From Streptomyces sp. HM190 (GTDB lineage: Bacteria > Actinomycetota > Actinomycetes > Streptomycetales > Streptomycetaceae): a stretch of 64,000 bases of DNA. The notes beneath the pieces were generated by a model that was not told the origin of the DNA, did no database searches, and was given only the letters and a program-made list of their open reading frames with translations. Position 1 is the stretch's first letter. Each line of letters starts with the position of its first letter. Where the stretch lies: NCBI RefSeq assembly GCF_009857135.1, contig NZ_CP047318.1, forward strand, positions 4,030,001-4,094,000, written 5' to 3'. This document shows positions 49,811 to 58,127 of the stretch, piece after piece. The translations under genes and the position numbers were made by a program.

Positions 49811-49939
49811 TCATTGCCAGAAAACCTCATCCACGACGATCTGCGGATCCTCCGTACGAGGCGCGAAATCGTAGATCAGCCGGCCGTGTCCGTGGTCGAA
49901 GAAGAAGATGCGACGCCCCTTCGGATCGGTGGTTCGCGC
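49811..49939 (-). pseudogene. C-terminal remnant of an unidentified gene
   Basis: On the minus strand an open frame between two stops reads GRRIFFFDHGHGRLIYDFA, then PRTEDPQIVVDEVFWQ and a stop. This is protein-like and not repeat-derived, but it has no start. A second frame upstream (TTIRTTPSNRSTARVS) may be the continuation after a frameshift. No family assigned. Confidence 0.4.
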
Positions 49940-50121
49940 TCACCCGGGCCGTGGAGCGGTTGGAGGGCGTCGTACGGATCGTCGTCAGCCGGGGCGGCTC
50001 CTCGATGAGACCCTCGCCTCCCACCCGCACATGAACTGACCCGATCGGACCGGGCACAGGATGTCGGGTGCGGTGCGGTGTCCCCTTCCTAGCGTGGACG
50101 GCGTACGGGAAGGAGACCGAG

Positions 50122-51012
50122 GTGCTGGAGCGGCTGAACGAGGCCCTGGATCGCATCGAGGCGCGGATCGCCGAGCCCGGCGAGCCGGTCGAGGTGACCG
50201 AGCTGGCCCGGATCGCGGCCACGTCGGAGTACCACTTCCGGCGGCTGTTCTCCGCGCTCGCGGGGATCTCGCTCTCGGAGTACGTGCGGCGCCGGCGGCT
50301 CACCGTCGCGGGCGCCGAGGTGCTCGCCGGGGAGCGGACGCTGCTGGAGATCGCGGTGCGCCATGGCTACGGCTCGGGCGAGGCGTTCGCACGGGCGTTC
50401 AAGGCGATGCACGGGGTGGGGCCGGGCGAGGCCCGGCGGGACCGCGCGGCGCTGCGGTCGCAGCCTCGGATGTCCTTCCGTCTCGTCGTGGAAGGGAGGA
50501 GCAGTATGCGATACAGGGTCGCGGAGAAGGAGGAGTTCCGTGTGGTGGGGAGGAAGGTCAGGGTGCCGCTGGTCCATGAGGGGATGAACCCCGGGATCGT
50601 CGCGTTCGTCCGGGGGCTCGGGCGGGAGACGATCGAGCGGATCGCCGCGCTGTCGGACGGGGAACCGGCCGGCATCGTCGGAGTGAGCGACAACCTCGAC
50701 CCGAGCCGGGCGGAGGGCACCGAACTCGACTACTACCACGCCGTGGTGATGTCGGGTGCCGAACCGGACGTCCCGGACGACCTGGACTCGCTCGCCGTCC
50801 CGGCGGGCACCTGGGCCGTCTTCGAGAGTTCCGGCCCGTTCCCCCAGGCGCTCCAGCACCTCTGGCGGGACGTGTTCACCCAGTGGTTCCCGTCCAACCC
50901 GTACCAGAGCAGGCCGGGCCCGGAGCTCCTGCGCACCCGTCTCTCCGAGGACGGCACCGAGGCGGACGCGGAGCTGTGGATCCCCGTGGAGCGGACCACC
51001 GCCGGCGGCTGA
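50122..51012 (+). CDS. AraC-family regulator with GyrI-like effector domain
   Basis: A 296-residue regulator: two HTH motifs at the N-terminus (VTELARIAATSEYHFRRLFS and LLEIAVRHGYGSGEAFARAF) and a GyrI/SbmC-like ligand domain (about residues 130-295; EKEEFRVVGRKVRVPLVHEG, PYQSRPGPELL). This is the Rob/SoxS-BmrR architecture that binds small toxic or drug-like ligands. GTG 50122 follows AAGGAGACCGAG; a longer frame upstream was rejected. Confidence 0.92.
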   Translation: MLERLNEALDRIEARIAEPGEPVEVTELARIAATSEYHFRRLFSALAGISLSEYVRRRRLTVAGAEVLAGERTLLEIAVRHGYGSGEAFARAFKAMHGVGPGEARRDRAALRSQPRMSFRLVVEGRSSMRYRVAEKEEFRVVGRKVRVPLVHEGMNPGIVAFVRGLGRETIERIAALSDGEPAGIVGVSDNLDPSRAEGTELDYYHAVVMSGAEPDVPDDLDSLAVPAGTWAVFESSGPFPQALQHLWRDVFTQWFPSNPYQSRPGPELLRTRLSEDGTEADAELWIPVERTTAGG

Positions 51013-51035
51013 GCGGGCACGGCGCGCCGGAAACG

Positions 51036-51076
51036 CGGATCCCCGCGCCCCGGAGACACCGGGACGCGGGGATCCG
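51036..51076. terminator. Terminator between AraC and 5'-nucleotidase genes
   Basis: Nested arms: CGGATCCCCGCG / CGCGGGGATCCG outside and CCCGG / CCGGG inside, between convergent genes. Confidence 0.85.
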
Positions 51077-51162
51077 ACGATACGGCCGACGGTAGGCCGA
51101 CGAGCCGGACGGCCAGAGCTACAAGCCAGAGCTACAAGCCAGGGCTTGGGTCAGAGCCGGAG

Positions 51163-52965
51163 TCAGCTGACGATGGTGATGCGGTTGGCCGCCGGCGGGG
51201 CGATCGGGTTGCCGGCCGAGGAGTTGGCGAGCAGGTACTCCTCCAGCGCGGCGAGGTCGTCGCCGCCGACCAGGTCGTTGGTGCCCTGGCCGAGGGTGGT
51301 GATGCCGTCGCCGCCGCCCGCGAGGAAGCTGTTCGTCGCGACGCGGTACGTGGCGGACGGGTCGAGGGGCGCGCCGTTGAGCTTGATGGAGTCGACGACG
51401 ATCCGGTCGGCGCCGGTCTTCGTCAGGTCCAGCGTGTACGTGAACCCGGTCGACGGCAGCAGGATCTTCGGCGAGGCCGCGTTGGAGCCGCTGACCTGCT
51501 CCTTGAGGATCTGCACCAGCTGGGCGCCCGTGAAGCTCTGCAGGTTCACCGTGTTGGAGAACGGCTGGACGGTGAAGCCCTCCGCGTAGGTGACGACGCC
51601 GTCGCCCTCGCTGCCCTTGGCCGCGTAGGTGAGGGGCGCGCGGACACCGCCGGGGTTCATCAGCGCGAGGTCGGTCTCCGGGTCCAGCTTCTTGCCGGCG
51701 GCGAGCTGCGCGTCGGCGATGAGGTCACCCATGGGGGACTCGGTGCCGGTGTTCGGGATGTCGGCGGAGATGTAGCCGATGGGCCGGTTGCCGATGGGCG
51801 CGGCCAGCGTGTTCCACCGGTTGATCAGGTCCGTCATGTCGGCGGCCTTGGCCACGTCACGGGTCACCACGTGGTTCGCGGACTTGACGGCCGTACGGGC
51901 GATGTCGCCGGTCCGGCGGTCGTACGTCAGCGTCGTGTCGGTGTAGAGGCGGCCGAAGGACGCGGCCGAGGTGACCATGCGCGGCTTGCCCGACGGGTCC
52001 TTGATCGTGCAGGCGTACGCGGCGTGCGTGTGGCCGGTGACGAGGGCGTCGACCTTCGAGGTGACGTTCTTGGCGATGTCGACGATCGGGCCGGAGATGC
52101 CGTCACCGGCGCCGGGCGAGTCGCAGTCGTAGTTGTACGACGTGGAGGCGGGGGCACCGCCCTCGTGGATGAGCGCGACGACGGACTTCACGCCCTGGCG
52201 CTCCAGCTCCTTGGCGTACTTGTTGATCGTCTTGACCTCGTCCTTGAAGGTGAGGCCCTTGACGCCCTCGGCGGAGACGACGCCCGGCGTGTCCTCCAGG
52301 GTCACCCCGATGAAGCCGATCTTGACGCCGTTCTTCTTCCACACCCAGTAGGGCTTCAGGAGGGGCTTCTTGGTCTTGTTCTCGATGACGTTCGCCGCGA
52401 GGTACGGGAAGTCCGCGCCCTTGAACTTCTTGCCCTTGACGTAGCAGCCGTCGGTGGGGTGGCAGCCGCCCTTCTGCAGGCGGGCCAGTTCCTTGGCGCC
52501 CTCGTCGAACTCGTGGTTGCCGACGCTCGTGACGTCCAGGTCGAGGTTGTTCAGCGCCTCGATGGTGGGCTCGTCGTGGAACAGGCCCGACAGCAGCGGC
52601 GAGGCGCCGACCATGTCACCGGCGGCCGCCGTGATCGAGTACGGGTTGTCCCCGCGGGCGTCGCGCAGATGCGTGGCCAGGTACTCCACACCACCGGCGT
52701 TGATCGTCGTGGTCGTACCGTCCTCGTGCAGCTCGGTCACCCGGCCCGAGGAACCGGCCGGCGGCTCCAGGTTGCCGTGCAGGTCGTTGAACGACAGCAG
52801 CTGCACGTCCTGGTACCGGCTCGGTTTGGTCTTGCCCGGCTTGGCCTCACCGGCGCTCGCCGGGACGGCGGCGGCCAGCGCACCGACGGTCGCGAGGCCG
52901 GCCGCGACCGCGACGATCCGGTTGCGGCGGCTGCCACGGCGTTGCGCGTGGGGTGTGGCTGACAT
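51163..52965 (-). CDS. Secreted 5'-nucleotidase / metallophosphoesterase
   Basis: A 600-residue secreted enzyme releasing phosphate from nucleotides. There is a signal peptide (about residues 1-38, ending ASA-GE), a metallophosphatase domain with LSFNDLHGNLEP, AGDMVGASP, GNHEFDEGAKEL and GHTHAAYACT (metal ligands), then a 5'-nucleotidase C domain with LMNPGGVRAPLTY and NSFLAGGGDGI. The S. coelicolor homolog belongs to the phosphate regulon (known), in keeping with phoRP 49 kb away. ATG preceded by GGGGGGCAC. Confidence 0.95.
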   Translation of the reverse strand: MSATPHAQRRGSRRNRIVAVAAGLATVGALAAAVPASAGEAKPGKTKPSRYQDVQLLSFNDLHGNLEPPAGSSGRVTELHEDGTTTTINAGGVEYLATHLRDARGDNPYSITAAAGDMVGASPLLSGLFHDEPTIEALNNLDLDVTSVGNHEFDEGAKELARLQKGGCHPTDGCYVKGKKFKGADFPYLAANVIENKTKKPLLKPYWVWKKNGVKIGFIGVTLEDTPGVVSAEGVKGLTFKDEVKTINKYAKELERQGVKSVVALIHEGGAPASTSYNYDCDSPGAGDGISGPIVDIAKNVTSKVDALVTGHTHAAYACTIKDPSGKPRMVTSAASFGRLYTDTTLTYDRRTGDIARTAVKSANHVVTRDVAKAADMTDLINRWNTLAAPIGNRPIGYISADIPNTGTESPMGDLIADAQLAAGKKLDPETDLALMNPGGVRAPLTYAAKGSEGDGVVTYAEGFTVQPFSNTVNLQSFTGAQLVQILKEQVSGSNAASPKILLPSTGFTYTLDLTKTGADRIVVDSIKLNGAPLDPSATYRVATNSFLAGGGDGITTLGQGTNDLVGGDDLAALEEYLLANSSAGNPIAPPAANRITIVS

Positions 52966-53216
52966 GTGCCCCCCTGGTTCGTAAGAGACGTGAGGAAAAC
53001 GTGAGAACAGGCCCCGTCGGCCCGAAGCGTAGATTCAACGCGCGTAGCGCGACAGGGGGTTCATGGTTACGACCTGGTTGCCATCGAGGAGGATGATTGA
53101 CAAAACGGGGCGTACGGCCCACCCGAAAGGGGCACGGAAGTCCCCCGTGCGCCACTCCGCCGCGAGGGCGGACGCCCCCGGCACAACTCGACCGCGGTGG
53201 CGGGATCTAGACGTCA

Positions 53217-53390
53217 CCTACGGCGCCACCGCAGGACGGATCGCGTCAGGTACGGCGCCGCCATCGGGCGGGATCTCCGCACGTACGGCGCCGCCACGGG
53301 GCGGGATCCCCTCACGTACGGCGCCCCCCAAGGGGCGGGATCTCCTCACGCACCACTCCCCCACAGGGACGGAGCCCCCTCACGCACGGC
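53217..53390. repeat. ~33-bp tandem repeat, about five units
   Basis: Units of the type ACGTACGGCGCCGCC followed by (A/C)GGGGCGGGATC are repeated head-to-tail with increasing decay to the right. Confidence 0.8.
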
Positions 53391-53475
53391 TCCACGCGCG
53401 TGCGCAAGCGCGTCGCCGTCGCGGACTTCTTCGCCGTGGACTTCGTACCGCTCCACGCGCGTGCGCAAGCGCGTC
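53390..53475. repeat. Two copies of a 25-bp block with a near-palindrome
   Basis: The block starting CTCCACGCGCGTGCGC is found identically at 53390-53414 and 53451-53475. Inside is ACGCGCGTGCGCAAGCGCGT, a 20-bp palindrome with one mismatch pair. Confidence 0.8.
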
Positions 53476-53626
53476 ACCCGCCGCTGCTCCACGGGGACGG
53501 GACGCGGCACTCGCCGCTCCCCCACACAGGCGGGATCAGGCCATCCGCGGCCGTGCACGCCACCTCGGGGAACCGACCTCGTTCCGAGGCACCCCCTCGC
53601 GGCGGGCCCCGGTTAACCTCGAACCC

Positions 53627-54556
53627 ATGACCAGCGACGACACCGCCCGGCCCCACACAGCCGCCCGCAGTATCGAGACCCGCCTGGAACTCACCCCCGA
53701 CCAGAGGGCGGCCGTCCTCGACCTCCTCGACGAGGCCGCCCAGGTCGACGGCCAGCCCGCGGTGTCCGAGCAGGGCCGGCTCCAACTCCGCGGCGAACCC
53801 CGCGAGGGAGTCCGCCACCTCCTCCTCACCGTCGGCGACACCCTGGTCGGCTACGCCCAACTGGAGGACACCGACCCCGTCGAGGCACCCGCCGCCGAAC
53901 TCGTCGTGCACCCCTCGCACCGGGGCCACGGCCACGGGCGGGCCCTCGGTTCGGCCCTGCTCGCCGAGTCCGGCAAACGGCTGCGCGTCTGGGCGCACGG
54001 CGGCCACTCAGCCGCCCGCCACCTCGCCCAGGTCCTCGGCCTCACCCTGTTCCGCGAACTGCGCCAGATGCGCCGGTCGCTGGCCGATTTCGACCCCCCG
54101 GAGCCGGTCCTCCCCGAGGGCGTCACCGTTCGCGCTTTCGTGCCCGGCGAGGACGACGCGGCCTGGCTCGCCGCGAACGCGGAGGCTTTCGCCCACCACC
54201 CCGAACAGGGCTCCCTCACCCAGCGCGACCTCGACGACCGCGAGGCAGAGCCCTGGTTCGACCCGGCCGGCTTCTTTCTGGCGTTCCGCGGCGACGAACT
54301 CGTCGGCTTCCACTGGACGAAGGTGCACGCCGCCGAACAGCTCGGCGAGGTCTACGTCGTCGGCGTCCGCCCCGGCGCCCAGGGCGGCGGTCTCGGCAAG
54401 GCGCTCACCACGATCGGCCTGCGCCACCTGGCCGCACAGGGCCTGCCGACCGCGATGCTCTACGTCGACGCGGACAACAAGGCGGCGGTGACGGTGTACG
54501 AACGCCTCGGTTTCGTGACGTACGAGACGGACCTGATGTACCGCAGCGAGACCTGA
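53627..54556 (+). CDS. mshD: Mycothiol synthase MshD
   Basis: A 309-residue acetyltransferase with two GNAT domains that completes mycothiol by acetylating Cys-GlcN-Ins. The N-terminal domain has LVVHPSHRGHGHGRALG, the C-terminal domain VYVVGVRPGAQGGGLGKALT and LYVDADNKAAVTVYERLGF. The ATG at 53627 follows TAACCT by seven bases (leaderless); the long upstream frame is repeat DNA. Confidence 0.94.
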   Translation: MTSDDTARPHTAARSIETRLELTPDQRAAVLDLLDEAAQVDGQPAVSEQGRLQLRGEPREGVRHLLLTVGDTLVGYAQLEDTDPVEAPAAELVVHPSHRGHGHGRALGSALLAESGKRLRVWAHGGHSAARHLAQVLGLTLFRELRQMRRSLADFDPPEPVLPEGVTVRAFVPGEDDAAWLAANAEAFAHHPEQGSLTQRDLDDREAEPWFDPAGFFLAFRGDELVGFHWTKVHAAEQLGEVYVVGVRPGAQGGGLGKALTTIGLRHLAAQGLPTAMLYVDADNKAAVTVYERLGFVTYETDLMYRSET

Positions 54557-54649
54557 CGCACGAGCGGGAGCCCCGGCGGGAGCCGAGGCCGCCCCGGCGA
54601 AGTCGTCCACAGGCAGGGGGCGGTGTGTTGACACCGCCCCCTCTCTTGC

Positions 54650-54685
54650 ACCACCCTTTCACTACTCAATTAGTGAAAGGGTGGT
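54650..54685. promoter_or_regulatory. Perfect 15-bp inverted repeat operator of the GntR-ABC operon
   Basis: Arms 54650-54664 (ACCACCCTTTCACTA) and 54671-54685 are exact complements around CTCAAT. TTGCAC (54646-54651) and TTAGTG (54670-54675) give promoter hexamers inside the palindrome. Confidence 0.85.
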
Positions 54686-54692
54686 TGTTCGA

Positions 54693-55084
54693 GTGGTCGA
54701 GTACCGCATCGACCGGCGCAGCGGTGTCGCCACCTACGTGCAGATCGTCCAGCAGACCAAACAGGCCCTGCGCCTCGGTCTGTTGGAACCCGGCGACAAG
54801 CTGCCCACGGCCCGCGAGGTCGTGGAGGCCACCGCCATCAACCCGAACACGGTGCTGAAGGCCTACCGCGAGCTGGAGCGCGAAGGCCTGGTCGAGGCCC
54901 GCCGCGGCCTCGGCACCTTCGTACGGAAGTCGTTGGGCGCCCGTCCGGTCGACTCCCCGCTGCGCGCGGAGCTGGCCGCATGGACCCTCCGGGCCAAGGA
55001 GACCGGGCTCGAACGGGGCGACGTCGAGGCGCTCTTCACCGCCGCACTGGACGAACACTTCACGGCAGATCAGGGGGACGGGGC

Positions 55085-55088
<4 letters not shown>
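54693..55088 (+). CDS. YtrA-type GntR repressor
   Basis: A 131-residue regulator: a winged helix with TYVQIVQQTKQALRLGLLEPGDKL and INPNTVLKAYRELEREGLVEA, followed by a short dimerisation tail as in the YtrA subfamily, which typically governs a downstream ABC transporter. GTG 54693 is preferred to GTG 54681 because the latter lies inside the operator. The stop overlaps the ABC ATPase start by ATGA. Confidence 0.91.
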
Positions 55089-56091
<1,003 letters not shown>

Positions 56092-56095
<4 letters not shown>

Positions 56096-57078
56096 GCGCC
56101 GTGACCGCGGTGTCCGCCGGGGCACCGGACCGCCGTCCCCCGCACCCCTCCCGCGGCCTGGCCCGCGCCGTGCTGCGCCCGCACCAGTCGGCGCTGTGGT
56201 TCTGGGGGCTGCTGGTGGCCATGTTCGGCGGCGGACTGCTGTGGGCCGCCGGACCGGGGTTCGACGCCGTCCGGGACGCCTATCTGAGGAGCTCCTGCGT
56301 CGAGGCCGTCTACTGCGACATGGGCCCCGCGTACCAGCGCTACGACCTGGCCGTCACCCTGGGCCGCGCCGTCCTGACCGTCGCCCCCACCCTGATCGGG
56401 GCCTGGGCGGGCGCCTCGCTGATCGGCCGCGAGCTGGAGAGCGGCACGGCAAGGCTGGCCTGGACCCAGTCCGTCGCCCCGGCCCACTGGCTCGCCGCCA
56501 AGCTGGCGGTCCCCGCCGCCCTGCTCGTGTCGGGGACGGTCCTGCTGACCCTGCTGAACCGCCTGGTGTGGTGGCGGGAGGAAGCGCTGCGGCACGCGGT
56601 GGGCACCCGGGACTGGTTCGACCACACGACCTTCACCGGCAACGGCACCCTCGCCACCGCCTACGCCCTCCTCGCCCTGGCCGTCGGCGTGGTGGCCGGA
56701 CTGCTGGTGCGCCGCTCGCTGCCCGCGCTCGCCGCCGGGTTCGCGGGCACGCTCGCCCTCATGATCGCCCTCCAGGGGTACCGCGAGCGGCTGTGGCCGG
56801 TGGTGGAAGCCCACTCGGCCACCCCGGAGCCGCGCTGGACCGGCGCGCTCATCGACCAGGGCGTCGTCACCGCCTCCGGCGACCGCCTCTCGAACATGCT
56901 CTGCGAGCAGGACGACTGCGGCCGCGGCGACGTCGTCGGTTACTGGACCGAGTACCACCCCTCCTCCCACTTCTGGCCCCTCCAGCTCGTCGAGACCGGC
57001 ATCGTCCTCGCCGTCACCGCCCTGCTGGTCCTGGCCTCCTTCCACCTGCTGCGCCGCCGCACGGGAGGCATGTCATGA
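56092..57078 (+). CDS. ABC transporter permease 1
   Basis: A 328-residue membrane protein of the GntR-ABC operon with 6 helices and a large external loop (about residues 225-290, EQDDCGRGDVVGYW) carrying two cysteines. It opens with a Pro/Arg-rich cytoplasmic tail. LIGRELESGTARLAWTQSV is shared with the second permease (coupling region facing the ATPase). Start ATGA overlaps the ATPase stop. Confidence 0.9.
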
Positions 57079-57911
57079 CGAGCGCCTCCGGTACCGCCGT
57101 GCCCGCCGCCCGCCGGAGGGTCCGCCCGCGCGGTCTGGCCTGGACCGTGCTGCGCGTGCACCGGCCGGCGTCGCTGGTGTGGTGCGGGTACGTCCTGCTG
57201 ATGGTCGGCTGGATGCTCTGGGTGCACCACGTCCCGGGTGCGCGGCTGCGCGCCGAACTCGCCGCCTGCCGCGAGCTGGAGGGCGGGTGCGTCGACGTGA
57301 TGACGTTCAGCCACTCCCTCACCCGGAGCTGGATCGGCACCTTCGTCGCGTACTCCTCCTGCGGTGTCGCGGCCTGGGCCGGTGCCTCCCTCGTCGGACG
57401 CGAGCTGGAGCGGGGCACCGCCCAGCTGGCCTGGGCCCAGTCCGTCAGCCCCGCCCGCTGGCTCACCGCCAGGCTCGCGGTGCCGGCCGTCGCCCTGGCC
57501 GCCGGGACCACCGTGCTGGTCCTGGTCTACCGCTGGTTCTGGTCGGCGAGCCGGGACCTGCGGGGCGACGAGTGGTACTACACCGACCCCTTCGTGAACC
57601 GCGGCCCGGCCGTCCTGGCGTACGCCCTGTGCGCCCTGGCCGTCGGCGCGCTCGCGGGCATCGCCCTGCGGCGCGCCCTGCCCGCCCTGGCCGTCGCCCT
57701 CGGCTTCGTCCTCTGGTTCCACCTGTACCTCGACGACCACTGGTACGAGCTGTGGCCCACCGGCACCGGCACCGGCGGGAGCAGGCTCCCGGAGGGGTAT
57801 CCGGCCGCCCACTTCTGGCCCCTGCACCTGATGACCACCGGCGTCGTCCTCACCGTCGCCGCCCTGGCCACCGGCGCCGCCTACTGGCTGCTGCGCCGCC
57901 GTACGCGCTGA
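57075..57911 (+). CDS. ABC transporter permease 2
   Basis: A 278-residue paralog of the preceding permease with 6 helices. It shares the segment SLVGRELERGTAQLAWAQSV and the first helix context (RPRGLAWTVLRVHRPASLVW) but has a shorter external loop. The two probably form a heterodimeric exporter core. ATGA overlaps the first permease. Confidence 0.9.
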   Translation: MTSASGTAVPAARRRVRPRGLAWTVLRVHRPASLVWCGYVLLMVGWMLWVHHVPGARLRAELAACRELEGGCVDVMTFSHSLTRSWIGTFVAYSSCGVAAWAGASLVGRELERGTAQLAWAQSVSPARWLTARLAVPAVALAAGTTVLVLVYRWFWSASRDLRGDEWYYTDPFVNRGPAVLAYALCALAVGALAGIALRRALPALAVALGFVLWFHLYLDDHWYELWPTGTGTGGSRLPEGYPAAHFWPLHLMTTGVVLTVAALATGAAYWLLRRRTR

Positions 57912-57924
57912 CCGCGCCCCGGAC

Positions 57925-57960
57925 CCGGCACGCCCTTCCTACGGGGGAGGGGCGTGCCGG
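57925..57960 (+). terminator. Terminator of the GntR-ABC operon
   Basis: Perfect 11-bp arms CCGGCACGCCC / GGGCGTGCCGG with a 14-base loop, 13 bases after the last gene. Confidence 0.85.
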
Positions 57961-58127
57961 AGGCGTACCGAAGGCGTACCGAAGGCGTGAACAGGCGCGG
58001 GGCGCGCAGGTGCGGCGCTTCGGGGGCGGGAAGGCGCACGCCCGGGGAACCGGCGAGCCTCCCTGCGCTATCCCGCACGTAAGCTCTCCGTAACCGGCGA
58101 TTCAGACGGCCTTGCGACGCTTCCGCA

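Larger units (their letters stand above)
52966..53626. other. Repeat-rich region between 5'-nucleotidase and mshD
   Basis: 660 bases. 52985-53090 is the promoter area of the nucleotidase gene. 53217-53390 is a tandem array. 53390-53475 carries two copies of a 25-bp block with a 20-bp near-palindrome. 53614-53619 is the mshD -10 box. No gene supported. Confidence 0.6.

Noticed and set aside
52980..53090. PHO box upstream of the secreted 5'-nucleotidase
   Set aside because: GTTCATGGTTA (about 53060) and GTTCTCACGTT (minus strand, about 53000) resemble PHO units, but neither forms a clear 11-bp series. Left unassigned although the gene is PhoP-controlled in relatives.
57980..58127. PHO box in front of ppk
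   Set aside because: No pair of GTTCA-type units in 11-bp register was found in either orientation.
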